Of a DNA stretch of 64,000 nt, positions 33,366 through 42,015 are shown one piece after another. The position numbers and the translations under genes were made by a program. Below the pieces are notes generated by a model. That model saw only the letters and a list, made by a program, of their open reading frames with translations, was not told where the DNA came from and searched no databases. The DNA comes from Aromatoleum anaerobium (lineage in GTDB: Bacteria; Pseudomonadota; Gammaproteobacteria; Burkholderiales; Rhodocyclaceae), in contig NZ_WTVG02000036.1 in NCBI RefSeq assembly GCF_012910705.2, positions 248,001 to 312,000 on the forward strand, read 5' to 3'. Numbering within the stretch: the first letter of the stretch is position 1; every line of letters starts with the position of its first letter.

Positions 33366-34571
33366 TCAGGCAGGACGGCGGCGGGGCACGAAAGGAGTGG
33401 TCTTGACCCGCTCGCTGCCGTAGTCGGCCGCCGTCACGCCGATCTCCTCGTCGCTGAGGTAACAGGCCGGGTCCTCGACCCACGGGTCGCCTGTGATCTG
33501 CTGCGCGCGCACGCGCGAGCTGCCGTTGCACACCGCGAGGAACCTGCATTTGCCGCAGCGCCCGCCGAGGAGCCGGGGATGGCGCTTGAGGCCCGCCATC
33601 AGCGGATTCGACAGGTCGCTCCAGATCTCGGAGAACGGCCGCTCGCGCACATTGCCGAGAGGCACATGCCACCACATCGTGTCGGGATGCACGACACCAA
33701 GGTTGTCGATGTTCGCGACGTTGACGCCGCTCGCATTGCCGCCCCACTGCAGCAGCTTTGCACGGATATGCTCGGCCCGCTCGGGGAACCGGCGCGCCAC
33801 CCAGTGGTACATGTAAACGCCGTCGGCATCGTTGTTGCCGGTGACGAATTCCTTGTCGATGCCGCGCCGATGCAGATCCAGGCAGGTATCGAACAGCAGG
33901 TCCATTGCCTCGCGCGTCGTGCGGTGGTGCGCATCGTCGCCGCGGTGCTTGTTGCCGCGGCCGGCGTAGTTCAGGTGCGAGAAGTAGAACTTGTCGATGC
34001 CCTCGTCCTCGACGAGGCGCAGCAGTGCGGGCAGATCGGCGGCGTTGTCCTCGGTCATCGTGTAGCGCACGCCGACCTTGATGCCGCGGGCCGCACACAG
34101 CCGGATGCCGCGCATCGAGGCATCGAAGGCACCCTCGAGACGGCGGAACCTGTCGTGCGTGCCGCCGATGCCGTCAAGGCTCACGCCAACGTAATCGAAG
34201 CCGATCTCGTCGATCCGGTCGATGTTGGATTCGTCGATCAGCGTGCCGTTGCTCGACAGGCCGACATAGAAGCCCATTTTTTTCGCGTGGCGGCCGATCT
34301 CGAAGATGTCCGGGCGCAGCAGCGGCTCCCCGCCCGAGAGGATCAGAACCGGCACGCGGAATGCCTTGAGATCGTCCATCACCCGGAACACTTCCCCGGT
34401 CGACAACTCGCCGGGAAAGTCGGTGTCGGCCGAGATCGAGTAGCAATGCTTGCAGGTGAGGTTGCAGCGCCGGATCAGGTTCCAGATCACCACTGGTCCG
34501 GGGGGGTTGCGGTGCGGCCCGGCAGGCGTGGGATGATCGAGTTCGCGGATGAAGTTCGAGATACGAAACAT
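33366..34571 (-). CDS. nirJ: NirJ, radical SAM enzyme of haem d1 synthesis
   Basis: 401 residues. The radical SAM cluster motif CNLTCKHC is at residues 36-43, followed by SGGEPLLRPD. A C-terminal cysteine-rich region (CGKCRFLAVCNGSSR) probably binds an auxiliary Fe-S cluster. NirJ replaces two propionate side chains of didecarboxysirohaem with oxo groups. It is preceded by an FNR/Dnr-like box and overlaps no neighbour; nirN follows after 17 bp. Confidence 0.95.
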   Translation of the reverse strand: MFRISNFIRELDHPTPAGPHRNPPGPVVIWNLIRRCNLTCKHCYSISADTDFPGELSTGEVFRVMDDLKAFRVPVLILSGGEPLLRPDIFEIGRHAKKMGFYVGLSSNGTLIDESNIDRIDEIGFDYVGVSLDGIGGTHDRFRRLEGAFDASMRGIRLCAARGIKVGVRYTMTEDNAADLPALLRLVEDEGIDKFYFSHLNYAGRGNKHRGDDAHHRTTREAMDLLFDTCLDLHRRGIDKEFVTGNNDADGVYMYHWVARRFPERAEHIRAKLLQWGGNASGVNVANIDNLGVVHPDTMWWHVPLGNVRERPFSEIWSDLSNPLMAGLKRHPRLLGGRCGKCRFLAVCNGSSRVRAQQITGDPWVEDPACYLSDEEIGVTAADYGSERVKTTPFVPRRRPA

Positions 34572-34594
34572 GACGGGCTCTCCTGAGTCCAGCC

Positions 34595-34636
34595 ATTACA
34601 GCGGACTGCAACATACAGGGAAATGACCGCGGTCAA
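34595..34636 (-). promoter_or_regulatory. FNR/Dnr-dependent promoter of nirJ-nirN
   Basis: On the minus strand TTGACCGCGGTCAT (34623-34636) gives TTGA-N6-TCA, followed by TTTCCC, and TGTAAT (34595-34600) comes exactly 22 bp later. That is the class II geometry of CRP/FNR-family activation at -41.5. Confidence 0.6.
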
Positions 34637-34752
34637 GGGCATAGCGGACCGGAACGCAGTCGCGCGGGCGAGGAGGACAGCAATATGCGAAAACTGCTTC
34701 GGCCGCAATGGCCACCCCGCACGTCGTCACGTGGCGGAGCAGATTCCCCGGA

Positions 34753-35079
34753 TCAATCCCCGACGATGACGACGCCCTTCATTTCGGGATGGGGACCGCA
34801 GTGATACTCGAAACGTCCTGCCTGCGGAAAGGCGCGCGACCATTTCTCGTCCGGGAAGAACCGCTCGGACTCTTCGCCCGTCCCCTCCAGCAGCACCGAA
34901 TGGCTGGTCCGCTTCTCGCGGTTCAGCCAAGTGACCGTGTCACCCGGCCTGATTCGCACTTCGGCCGGCTTGAAGCGGTAGTCCGAGATTTCCACGATCA
35001 CGTCGGCTGCCTGCAGGGGCGCGGAAAGACCCAGTACCAAGAGGCCACCCGCGAGGGTGGCCTGGAACATCGCACGCAC
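34753..35079 (-). CDS. Cupredoxin (type 1 copper protein), periplasmic
   Basis: 108 residues from a GTG at 35077-35079, which has GGAG 8 bases upstream; the in-frame ATG at 35070 has none. A signal peptide ends at APLQAAD. The mature domain is a small plastocyanin/amicyanin-like fold with all four copper ligands visible: His in TSHSVLL, then Cys, His and Met in YHCGPHPEMKG. It lies 37 bp after nirB in the nirS-nirT-nirB unit. It is a plausible soluble electron donor to cytochrome cd1, since no nirM (cytochrome c551) is seen. Confidence 0.88.
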   Translation of the reverse strand: MRAMFQATLAGGLLVLGLSAPLQAADVIVEISDYRFKPAEVRIRPGDTVTWLNREKRTSHSVLLEGTGEESERFFPDEKWSRAFPQAGRFEYHCGPHPEMKGVVIVGD

Positions 35080-35116
35080 GATTGTCACTCCTGCGGCAGA
35101 TGGAGGGGTAGCGAAG

Positions 35117-35995
35117 TTACTGCTTGGCAGCGGTAATGTCGGCCTTCGCATCGATACCGAGCTTGTGGCCGAGCGATACGTGGTGGAAGCGTCCGGCCGC
35201 GTTGTCGTCGTGGATCGCGAAACCGAAGTTATAGACCTTGCCGGGCTCGAGGTTTACGTCACCCTCGCCCCCGCCTGACAGCTTGCGCGTAAACACGACG
35301 GACCAGTTATTGCCCTCGAGCTTGCCATCGGCTTTGACGAGCCCTTTGCCGCCTTCCATCACGCGCTTGTCAGCAACGTGCCCGTCGAAGCCCTTCTTCT
35401 CCCCACTGCGCCACTGGATCAGATCGTAGAACTTGCCTTCGGCCAGCGAGCCGCCCTTGACGTACTTCGTCTTGGTATCGGCTGCGCCCGGCATCGTGCG
35501 CGAATCCGCGTGACAGGTTGCCCAGCAACCGGCTTGGTCCGCGAGTTCGACCTTGCCGCCGGATTCGAGCATGAACGCAACCTTCACCGGGTTCTTGTCG
35601 TCCATCTTCGGCGCGCCCGATGCCTTCGGTTGCGCCCACGTGAAGCGCAAATAAAGGTTCTCGCCGTCGTGTGCCGCCTGCACCTTGACGGGGATCGCCG
35701 GCGCCTTGCCGGCGATCGGACTGGGTTCGATCTTCTGCCCGCTCACGATCTTCGCGCCCATGTCCTTGGCTTCTTCATCGTGGCAGTCGGCGCAGCGCTC
35801 GCCCTTCTTGAGCGCCCGCGCGCCGCCGTGCTCGGTTCCCTTCGTGATCCATTCGACCGGCGACACGCCGGGATAGAGCAGTGTGATGTCCTTCGCGGGA
35901 ATCTTGCTCCAGTCGGCCGGTGCCGCAGCAAGTGCGCTCCCCGCGCCCAGCGTCAGGAGAGCGGTCATCGCACTCGCGATCAACGTCTTTCTCAT
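35117..35995 (-). CDS. nirB: NirB-like dihaem cytochrome c (EB-dehydrogenase-like haem domain)
   Basis: 292 residues from ATG 35993-35995, with a signal peptide cleaved near ALAAAPADW. A standard CADCH motif is at about residue 82. A second motif, GCWATCHADSRTMPG, has three residues between the cysteines (CXXXCH). Position after nirS and nirT matches P. stutzeri nirSTB, where nirB encodes dihaem cytochrome c552. The C-terminal half resembles the haem-binding gamma subunit of ethylbenzene-dehydrogenase-type enzymes. Likely an electron carrier in nitrite respiration; the exact role is unproven. Confidence 0.75.
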   Translation of the reverse strand: MRKTLIASAMTALLTLGAGSALAAAPADWSKIPAKDITLLYPGVSPVEWITKGTEHGGARALKKGERCADCHDEEAKDMGAKIVSGQKIEPSPIAGKAPAIPVKVQAAHDGENLYLRFTWAQPKASGAPKMDDKNPVKVAFMLESGGKVELADQAGCWATCHADSRTMPGAADTKTKYVKGGSLAEGKFYDLIQWRSGEKKGFDGHVADKRVMEGGKGLVKADGKLEGNNWSVVFTRKLSGGGEGDVNLEPGKVYNFGFAIHDDNAAGRFHHVSLGHKLGIDAKADITAAKQ

Positions 35996-36041
35996 TTTCG
36001 GTTCCTCTCGGTGGATGCTCGAAATTCGCGGCTGCCTGCCC

Positions 36042-36653
36042 TCACAGGTCATCTTCCTCGGTCATGCCTTCGGGTTTGTGATGCGCGATGCCCTTGTGGC
36101 AGTCGATGCAGGTCATGCTGTCTTCGCGTGCCATCTCGTGCTGCTTGCGCGCACGCTGTTTCTGGAACTCGGTATTCATGCTGTCGAGGCTGTGGCAGTT
36201 GCGGCATTCGCGGGAATCGGACGCCTTCATCCTCTTCCACTCGTTCCTCGCCAGCTCCAGACGCTTCGCCTGGAACTTCTCGCGCGTATCGATGCTCCCC
36301 GTAAGCTTGCCCCACACCTCCTTGGACGCCTGCACCTTGCGGATCATCTTGTGCGTCCAGTCCTTCGGCACGTGGCAATCCGGGCACGTCGCGCGCACGC
36401 CCGTACGGTTCGTGTAGTGGATCGTTTCCTTGTATTCCACGTACACGTTGTCATTCATCTCGTGGCACGAGATGCAGAACTTTTCGGTGTTGGTCGCTTC
36501 GAGCACAGTATTGAAACCGCCCCAGAAGAATATGCCGACGAAAAATCCCACGACCAACAGGCCGCCGAGCGAGTACTTCACGCTCGGGCGGCGAAGACGG
36601 GCCATGAAGCCGCTGGAAGTATCTTGTTTGGAGTTGCTGTCTCGATCTGTCAT
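36042..36653 (-). CDS. nirT: NirT, NapC-family tetrahaem cytochrome c
   Basis: 203 residues. I chose ATG 36651-36653, with GAGGG upstream, over an in-frame GTG three codons earlier. One N-terminal membrane anchor ([20 protein letters not shown]) precedes four CXXCH motifs: CISCH, CPDCH, CRNCH and CIDCH. The family oxidises membrane quinol and passes electrons to periplasmic reductases. It follows nirS by 65 bp and precedes nirB by 46 bp. Confidence 0.93.
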   Translation of the reverse strand: MTDRDSNSKQDTSSGFMARLRRPSVKYSLGGLLVVGFFVGIFFWGGFNTVLEATNTEKFCISCHEMNDNVYVEYKETIHYTNRTGVRATCPDCHVPKDWTHKMIRKVQASKEVWGKLTGSIDTREKFQAKRLELARNEWKRMKASDSRECRNCHSLDSMNTEFQKQRARKQHEMAREDSMTCIDCHKGIAHHKPEGMTEEDDL

Positions 36654-36718
36654 GGAAATCACCCTCGTCCCCCCCGCGCCGCGGCCCGGGGGGTGTCAGC
36701 TCACGATCGACGAGGCGA

Positions 36719-38401
36719 TCAATAAACGTCGTGCATCGTATTGAAGACGTTGAACTTCCCGGTCGGCGTGACGATCGACGGATCGGTGATGACTTTCTTC
36801 AGCTTGAGCGTCTTGTCGTCATAGACGACGATGGCCGACTGATTCGTCTTGCCGCCCCACAGCGAGATCCACACTTCGTTGCCCGCTTCGTTGTACTCCG
36901 GATGGGTCGCGCGGCGAATCGCCTTGCTTTCGGGCAATCCGGAATCCTTCGCGACGTCCAGGCGCGTTGGCGCCTTCGACAGATCGCCCATGTCAAAGAC
37001 ATAAACCGACTCGGCGACCTCGCGTTCCGGGTTCATCGGCGCATCGGCCCACAGGTGCGTCGACTTCGGATGCGTCTTGACAAACAGGTTGCCTGCGCCC
37101 GGCATCTTCAGTTCCTGCACGACCTTCCAGTTCTGGCCCTTGTGCTTGGCATACTTGGCTTCGTCGGACGCGGTCGAAATCACCGAAATCACGTCGGCCC
37201 CGAGGTGGCCGGTCGTCCATACCGGACCGAACTGCGGATGCACGAAGTTCGCGCCACGACCCGGGTGCGGAATCTTCGCCGTGTCGATGAGCGCTGCGAG
37301 CTTGCCGGTCTTCGTATCGACCGCGGCGACCTTGTTCGACGCGTTCGCCGCGACCATGAAGTAGCGCTTGGACGCATCCCAGCCCCCGTCGTGCAGGAAC
37401 TTCGCGGACTCGATCGTCGTGGTCTTCAGGTTCTTGATGTCGGTGTAGTCGACGAGCATGATCTGGCCCGTTTCCTTGACGTTCACCACCCACTCCGGCT
37501 TGATGTGCGAGGCGACGATCGACGCGACGCGCGGCTCCGGGTGGTACTCGCCGTCGACCGTCTGGCCACGTGTCGAGACGACCTTGATCGGCTCGAGCGT
37601 CTCGCCGTCCATGATCGAGTACTGGGGCGGCCAGTACGTACCGCCGATCAGGTACTTGTCCTCATAGCCCTTGAACTTCGACGTATCGACCGAACGCGCA
37701 TCGGAGCCGAGGCGCACCGTGGCAACCGTCTTCGGCTCCTCGTACCACATGTCGATGATCGTCGTCAGGCCGTCGCGACCGACCGTATAGACGTAGCGCC
37801 CGGATGCCGACAGCCTCGAGATATGCACCGCATAGCCGGTATCGAGCACCTTCCAGATCTTGTGCGTGTCGCCGTCGATGAGGGCGAGTTTGCCGGCATC
37901 GCGCAGCGTAACCGCGAAGACGTTCTTCAGATTGATGTTGTTCATCTGCTTCTTCGGACGCTCGGCAACCGGAACGATCAGCTTCCAGCTGTCCTTCATG
38001 TCCTTCAGCGAGAACTCGGGCGGCACATCCGGCGTGTTCTGGATGTAGCGCGCCATCAGGTTGATCTCTTCCTTCGTCAGGATGTCGTCGTAGTTCACCA
38101 TCCCGCCTTCAGTGCCGTAGGCGATGATCTTCTCCAGACGCTCCGTGCCGAGCCTGAGCGTGCCGCCTTCGGTCTTCGTGCCGTCGGCCGCGGTCTTCGC
38201 CCAGTGCGGCTCGAGGTTCTTGCCGGTCGCGCCCTTGCGCAGCACGCCGTGGCAGCCGGCGCAGCGCTCGAAGTAGATCTGCTTCGCCTTGTCCTTTTCC
38301 TCCTGGGTCAATTCGGGGGCGGATTGCGCCCAAACCGTGCTTACTGCCAGCGGCAGCAGCGCCAGTGCGAACGCCTTGCCCATCCAACTCTTGTTTTGCA
38401 C
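36719..38401 (-). CDS. nirS: Cytochrome cd1 nitrite reductase, P. stutzeri type
   Basis: 560 residues with a signal peptide (cleavage near VWAQSAPE). The c-haem motif CAGCH is at residues 47-51, then the insert NLEPHWAKTAADGTKTEGG that marks the P. stutzeri form. In the d1 propeller, GYAVHIS carries the axial histidine and VASHIKPE and FLHDGGWD carry the catalytic pair. It reduces nitrite to nitric oxide in the periplasm. It lacks the N-terminal arm seen in the second copy (43523-45256). It heads nirS-nirT-nirB, with an FNR/Dnr box upstream. Confidence 0.97.
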   Translation of the reverse strand: MQNKSWMGKAFALALLPLAVSTVWAQSAPELTQEEKDKAKQIYFERCAGCHGVLRKGATGKNLEPHWAKTAADGTKTEGGTLRLGTERLEKIIAYGTEGGMVNYDDILTKEEINLMARYIQNTPDVPPEFSLKDMKDSWKLIVPVAERPKKQMNNINLKNVFAVTLRDAGKLALIDGDTHKIWKVLDTGYAVHISRLSASGRYVYTVGRDGLTTIIDMWYEEPKTVATVRLGSDARSVDTSKFKGYEDKYLIGGTYWPPQYSIMDGETLEPIKVVSTRGQTVDGEYHPEPRVASIVASHIKPEWVVNVKETGQIMLVDYTDIKNLKTTTIESAKFLHDGGWDASKRYFMVAANASNKVAAVDTKTGKLAALIDTAKIPHPGRGANFVHPQFGPVWTTGHLGADVISVISTASDEAKYAKHKGQNWKVVQELKMPGAGNLFVKTHPKSTHLWADAPMNPEREVAESVYVFDMGDLSKAPTRLDVAKDSGLPESKAIRRATHPEYNEAGNEVWISLWGGKTNQSAIVVYDDKTLKLKKVITDPSIVTPTGKFNVFNTMHDVY

Positions 38402-38446
38402 GTCTTTCTCCTTAAGCAGCTCGGGATGTGAAACAACAATGCAGCC

Positions 38447-38489
38447 AGTATCGATCTGATAACCGCGGGCGATCCTTGATATGCGTTAA
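38447..38489 (-). promoter_or_regulatory. FNR/Dnr-dependent promoter of nirS-nirT-nirB
   Basis: The box TTGATATGCGTTAA (plus-strand reading, 38476-38489) lies 23 bp from GATACT (minus strand, 38447-38452), directed to nirS. The same box is also 22 bp from TAAAAT (38512-38517) on the plus strand, pointing into nirH. No other gene is seen in the 248-bp gap 38402-38649. Confidence 0.6.
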
Positions 38490-38649
38490 ATTTCCCTATC
38501 CCCTCTGTGGATAAAATTGCTTGACATAACAATTTCTTATCACAACGTAAAACGCATAAGCAATTTGCAATATTCGGAGCCGCCCTCCGAGGCGAAACAT
38601 CACGGTTTTTCCCGGGCCGCGCAGGAAGCTCCTGCCCGCAAGGGGAAAC

Positions 38650-39234
38650 TCACTCGCGCTGCTGTACATTTCCGGCTGCGCCACCGATCCGCAGTCCCGT
38701 TTTCTTCAGGATTGCCGACGAGAACAACACCTCGCGGCTGCGGCAGGCGCCGGGAAAGCGAGCCGCGATGCGGTCTGCGATGTCGCTGATTTGCTGCCGC
38801 ACCTCGTCATGACTGCGCCCATGAACCATTGCGAACAGGTTGTACGGCCAGTCCGGCAGACGGCGCGGACGTCGATAGCAGTGGGTGACGGCATCGAGGG
38901 CGCCGATGAACTCGCCGACAGCATCGACACACTCGTCCGCGACATCCCACACGCTCATGCCGTTCGCGGTGTAGCCGATCGCATAATGGTTCGGCACCAC
39001 ACCGATGCGACGGATGACGCCGCGCTCGAGCATGACGCGGATGCGGCAAAACAGTTCATCGACCGGGAGGCCGACTTCCCGGGCCACTTCGTCCCACGGC
39101 TCGGGGACCAGCGGCAGCCCGCCCTGGGTCGCGACGATGATGCGTCGCTCGATCGCCTCATCGCAGCTGACGCCGGGCGTGGCACTAACGTTGCTCGCGT
39201 CCTGCGAGGCCGGATTTTCCCGGTGCGCTGCCAT
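38650..39234 (-). CDS. nirH: NirH, sirohaem decarboxylase subunit
   Basis: 194 residues from ATG 39232-39234, which overlaps the nirG stop (TGATG). An Lrp/AsnC-like helix-turn-helix half (about 30-80) and an AsnC ligand-type half are seen, with RRIGVVPNHYAIGYTANGMS and HCYRRPRRLPDWPYNLFAMV. With NirD, NirL and NirG it decarboxylates sirohaem to didecarboxysirohaem on the way to haem d1. The fold is regulatory but the family function is enzymatic. Confidence 0.9.
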   Translation of the reverse strand: MAAHRENPASQDASNVSATPGVSCDEAIERRIIVATQGGLPLVPEPWDEVAREVGLPVDELFCRIRVMLERGVIRRIGVVPNHYAIGYTANGMSVWDVADECVDAVGEFIGALDAVTHCYRRPRRLPDWPYNLFAMVHGRSHDEVRQQISDIADRIAARFPGACRSREVLFSSAILKKTGLRIGGAAGNVQQRE

Positions 39235-39713
39235 CACGCCTCCAGTTTCATTTCGACGAAGTACTCCCGTTCCTTCGGAAACAGGAATACCGGCAGCCCG
39301 GTCGCGATTTCGATCTGTCTTGCCGTCGCGGCGATGCCCTGCGGGGCTTCGGTCGCCAGAACGAACCACATGTTGAGGGCGTGGTCGCGACGGTAGTTGT
39401 GCGCCACTTCGGCAAAGGCATTCACTTCGGCCGCGACGCGCTCGAAATCGGCTTCAGGCACGCCGATCGCCGCGAGGCAGAACGCGCCGCCGATCCGTTC
39501 GATCTGGAACATCGGACCGAACCGGGTCAGTACACGCTGATCGAGCAGGCGCTGCAGCCGGTCGATGACCTCCTCCTGCTCGATTCCGAGCCGGACGGCG
39601 ACGTCGGCAAACGGGTTGCGTAGCAGCGGAAAATCCCCTTGCAGCATGTTGATCAGCGCCCGGTCGGTCTCGTCGAGCACCGGCGCCCGCCCCTTCGCTG
39701 TCGCCCGGTTCAT
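39234..39713 (-). CDS. nirG: NirG, sirohaem decarboxylase subunit
   Basis: 159 residues of the same AsnC-like family. DETDRALINMLQGDFPLLRN starts the helix-turn-helix part; AHNYRRDHALNMWFVLAT carries the conserved family motif. It overlaps nirDL by four bases and nirH by one, indicating coupled translation and a multi-subunit complex. Confidence 0.9.
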   Translation of the reverse strand: MNRATAKGRAPVLDETDRALINMLQGDFPLLRNPFADVAVRLGIEQEEVIDRLQRLLDQRVLTRFGPMFQIERIGGAFCLAAIGVPEADFERVAAEVNAFAEVAHNYRRDHALNMWFVLATEAPQGIAATARQIEIATGLPVFLFPKEREYFVEMKLEA

Positions 39714-40771
39714 GCGTCACCGTCCGCCAGATAACGCGCGCCCTGCTGCTTGAAGCGCCGGGTGCTGAACAGCACTGCGCCGGGCCAGTGATTCATGTGG
39801 TGGCGCGCAGCGATGGCTTCGCGCACCTCGAGCACCGCTTGGCGCGATTTGCCATGGATCATGCAGAACAGGTTGTACGGCCAGTCCGGCAGGACGCGGC
39901 TGCGCCGGTAGCAAAGCGTCACCGCAGGCTCGGCTGCGAGACCGCGACCCAGTTCGCTCACCTGGTCGTCGGGGACATCCCACACGCACATCGCGTTCGC
40001 GCAAAAGCCGAGCTCATGGTGGCGCACGACGATCCCGAAACGCTTGATCAGGCCGTTTTCGAGCCAGGAAGCGATCAGCTCGATGACCATCGCTTCGCTG
40101 AGCCCGACGCTGCGCCCGAGCGCGTCGAACGGCCGCGGCAGCAACGGCAGTCCGGACTGCAAAGCGACCATCAACCGGCGCTCGATGCCGGGCAGCGCAC
40201 AGGCCGTCTCGCCGAGGGCCGGCAAATCGCCCGTCGCAACGTTGGCAGCGCCGCGCACGGCACCGCCGAGATCGAAGCCGAGATCGATGTGGAATTCCTC
40301 CTCGAGGGGCAGCACGACGACCCTGCAGCCGGTGTCCCGCTCGATTCCCGCGACGATCTGCCGCAATCGCTCCCCCGACGCAGCCGTGATGACGAACCAC
40401 AGGTTGAGCGAATGTTCGCGCTGGTAGTTGTGATTCACTTCCGGCACCGCGCTGACGCGGGCAGCGATCGACTCGAGCCGGGATGCAGGTGCTGCAAGCG
40501 CCGCCAACGCGCTGGCGCCGACGCGCCGCGGCGCGAATACCGCTCCCACCCGGCTGACGACGCCGCAGCCCAGCCAGTCCTGCAGCGCGGCGAGAACAGT
40601 CGGCTCGCTCAATCCGCATTCCGCCCCGATCGTGGCGAACGGTTCGGAAACAAGCGGAAACCCGCGCTGGTAGTCGTTCAGCAGGCGAAACGTGGCCGCC
40701 TCGGGCTGATGAACCGCTTCGCGCCCGACCCTTGTCGTGGTGCACATCTGCGTGGCGCTCGTGCAGGCCAT
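39710..40771 (-). CDS. nirDL: NirD-NirL fusion, sirohaem decarboxylase
   Basis: 353 residues made of two successive AsnC-like modules. The first (about 25-170) has NHNYQREHSLNLWFVITA, a NirG/NirD-type motif. The second (about 190-345) has HELGFCANAMCVWDVPDD and CYRRSRVLPDWPYNLFCMIH, a NirH/NirL-type motif. They are separate genes in P. aeruginosa but fused in Paracoccus. It follows nirF after 3 bp. Which module is catalytic cannot be told from sequence. Confidence 0.92.
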   Translation of the reverse strand: MACTSATQMCTTTRVGREAVHQPEAATFRLLNDYQRGFPLVSEPFATIGAECGLSEPTVLAALQDWLGCGVVSRVGAVFAPRRVGASALAALAAPASRLESIAARVSAVPEVNHNYQREHSLNLWFVITAASGERLRQIVAGIERDTGCRVVVLPLEEEFHIDLGFDLGGAVRGAANVATGDLPALGETACALPGIERRLMVALQSGLPLLPRPFDALGRSVGLSEAMVIELIASWLENGLIKRFGIVVRHHELGFCANAMCVWDVPDDQVSELGRGLAAEPAVTLCYRRSRVLPDWPYNLFCMIHGKSRQAVLEVREAIAARHHMNHWPGAVLFSTRRFKQQGARYLADGDA

Positions 40772-40774
40772 GTC

Positions 40775-41968
40775 CTAGAACCCTGTCCGGAAGGCGCGGC
40801 TGGTGAAGAAAATGCCGCTCGGGCTGGCGGCGGGAAGCTCGGCGCGCTTGTCGCGCTTCGCGGTGCCGTAGATCACAACCTTGTTGTCGTCGCGCGCAGA
40901 CACCCAAACCTCCTCGCCTTTCGGCGCGAATTCCATGTGGAGAATCGCGCGGCCGGGCTGCAGCGTATCGACGATTGCGTTTCCGACCGTATCGATCACC
41001 TGGACCCAGCCGTTGTCGGGGAAGGCAAAATTGACCCACACTTCGCGGCCGTCGGGCCTCGCCATCACGAACACCGGCTGGCTCTTGACCGGAATCCGCG
41101 CGATCTCCTTCCAACTGCCGAGCTCGACGACCAGGACTTCGTGACGGCCGATCGTCGGCAGATATGCGCGTCCCGCGGCAACGGCCCAGCCGCGCAGGTG
41201 CGGCATCTTGTACACCGGCAACGCCTGCTCGCCCCGGCCGTAGCCCGGCAGGATCGTGCGCACGCCCAATTCGGGATGCCACAGGTCGAGCATCGACAGA
41301 CCGTCCTCGCCGAACAGCCCGGCGATGTAGTAGCGCCCGTCGGGCGTCACCAGCGCATCGTACGGTTGCTTGCCGGACGGGTAACGTTCGGTCTTCGGAT
41401 GCCGCGGATCGGACAGGTCGGTGACGCGGATTTCGTTGGCGTCGAACAGCGAATAGACGAAACGGTTGCCCGGCAGATCGGCCAGCCCGACGACTTTCGA
41501 GCGCTTGCCATCCGGGCCGTAAGTGGCCGGCACATCGGCGAGCAGTTCGAGCGTGTCGGCGTCGAAGGCCTTGATTCCGCCCGGTTCGTAGTTCTGTGCG
41601 ACGAGGATGCGGCCGTCCTGGGAAATCCCGCCGCCGATCGCGTTGCCAGCCTGTACCACTCGGTTCGCGATCGTCGCGGTGAGGAGATCGACCTTCGTCA
41701 GCCCGCCGTCGCGACCGAACACGTAGGCGTAACGACTGTCGCGCGAAAACACGACCGACGCGTGGGACAGATCGCCGAGGCCGGAAACCTGCGCCAGCGC
41801 CCGACGATGCGTGGTTTCAATGACCTGCAACTGTCCGGTCGCGCGCTCGACGACGACGCCGAGGTCGCCGGTGCCACGCAAGGCAACCGGCTGTTGGGAC
41901 GCGCACGCCGACAGCAGGAGCATCGAGACTGTCAATACTGCACGCTTCACTTTGCTTCCGGGAATCAT
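40775..41968 (-). CDS. nirF: NirF, haem d1 biosynthesis propeller lipoprotein
   Basis: 397 residues from ATG 41966-41968 with GAGAG upstream. The N-terminus MLLLSACAS has a lipobox with Cys22, so it is probably anchored to a membrane facing the periplasm. An eight-bladed propeller like the d1 domain of NirS follows, with no c-haem motif and with YKMPHLRGW shared with NirN. It is required for haem d1 maturation. It is 47 bp after nirC and 3 bp before nirDL. Confidence 0.93.
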   Translation of the reverse strand: MIPGSKVKRAVLTVSMLLLSACASQQPVALRGTGDLGVVVERATGQLQVIETTHRRALAQVSGLGDLSHASVVFSRDSRYAYVFGRDGGLTKVDLLTATIANRVVQAGNAIGGGISQDGRILVAQNYEPGGIKAFDADTLELLADVPATYGPDGKRSKVVGLADLPGNRFVYSLFDANEIRVTDLSDPRHPKTERYPSGKQPYDALVTPDGRYYIAGLFGEDGLSMLDLWHPELGVRTILPGYGRGEQALPVYKMPHLRGWAVAAGRAYLPTIGRHEVLVVELGSWKEIARIPVKSQPVFVMARPDGREVWVNFAFPDNGWVQVIDTVGNAIVDTLQPGRAILHMEFAPKGEEVWVSARDDNKVVIYGTAKRDKRAELPAASPSGIFFTSRAFRTGF

Positions 41969-42015
41969 GCGTCTCTCTTTTTCGGGTGCCGATGTGCAAG
42001 CCGGCGAAGATGTCA

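Noticed and set aside
38521-38549. Sigma-70 promoter starting with perfect TTGACA at 38521
   Set aside because: No acceptable -10 hexamer at 16-18 bp (AACGTA at 17), and no plus-strand gene follows.
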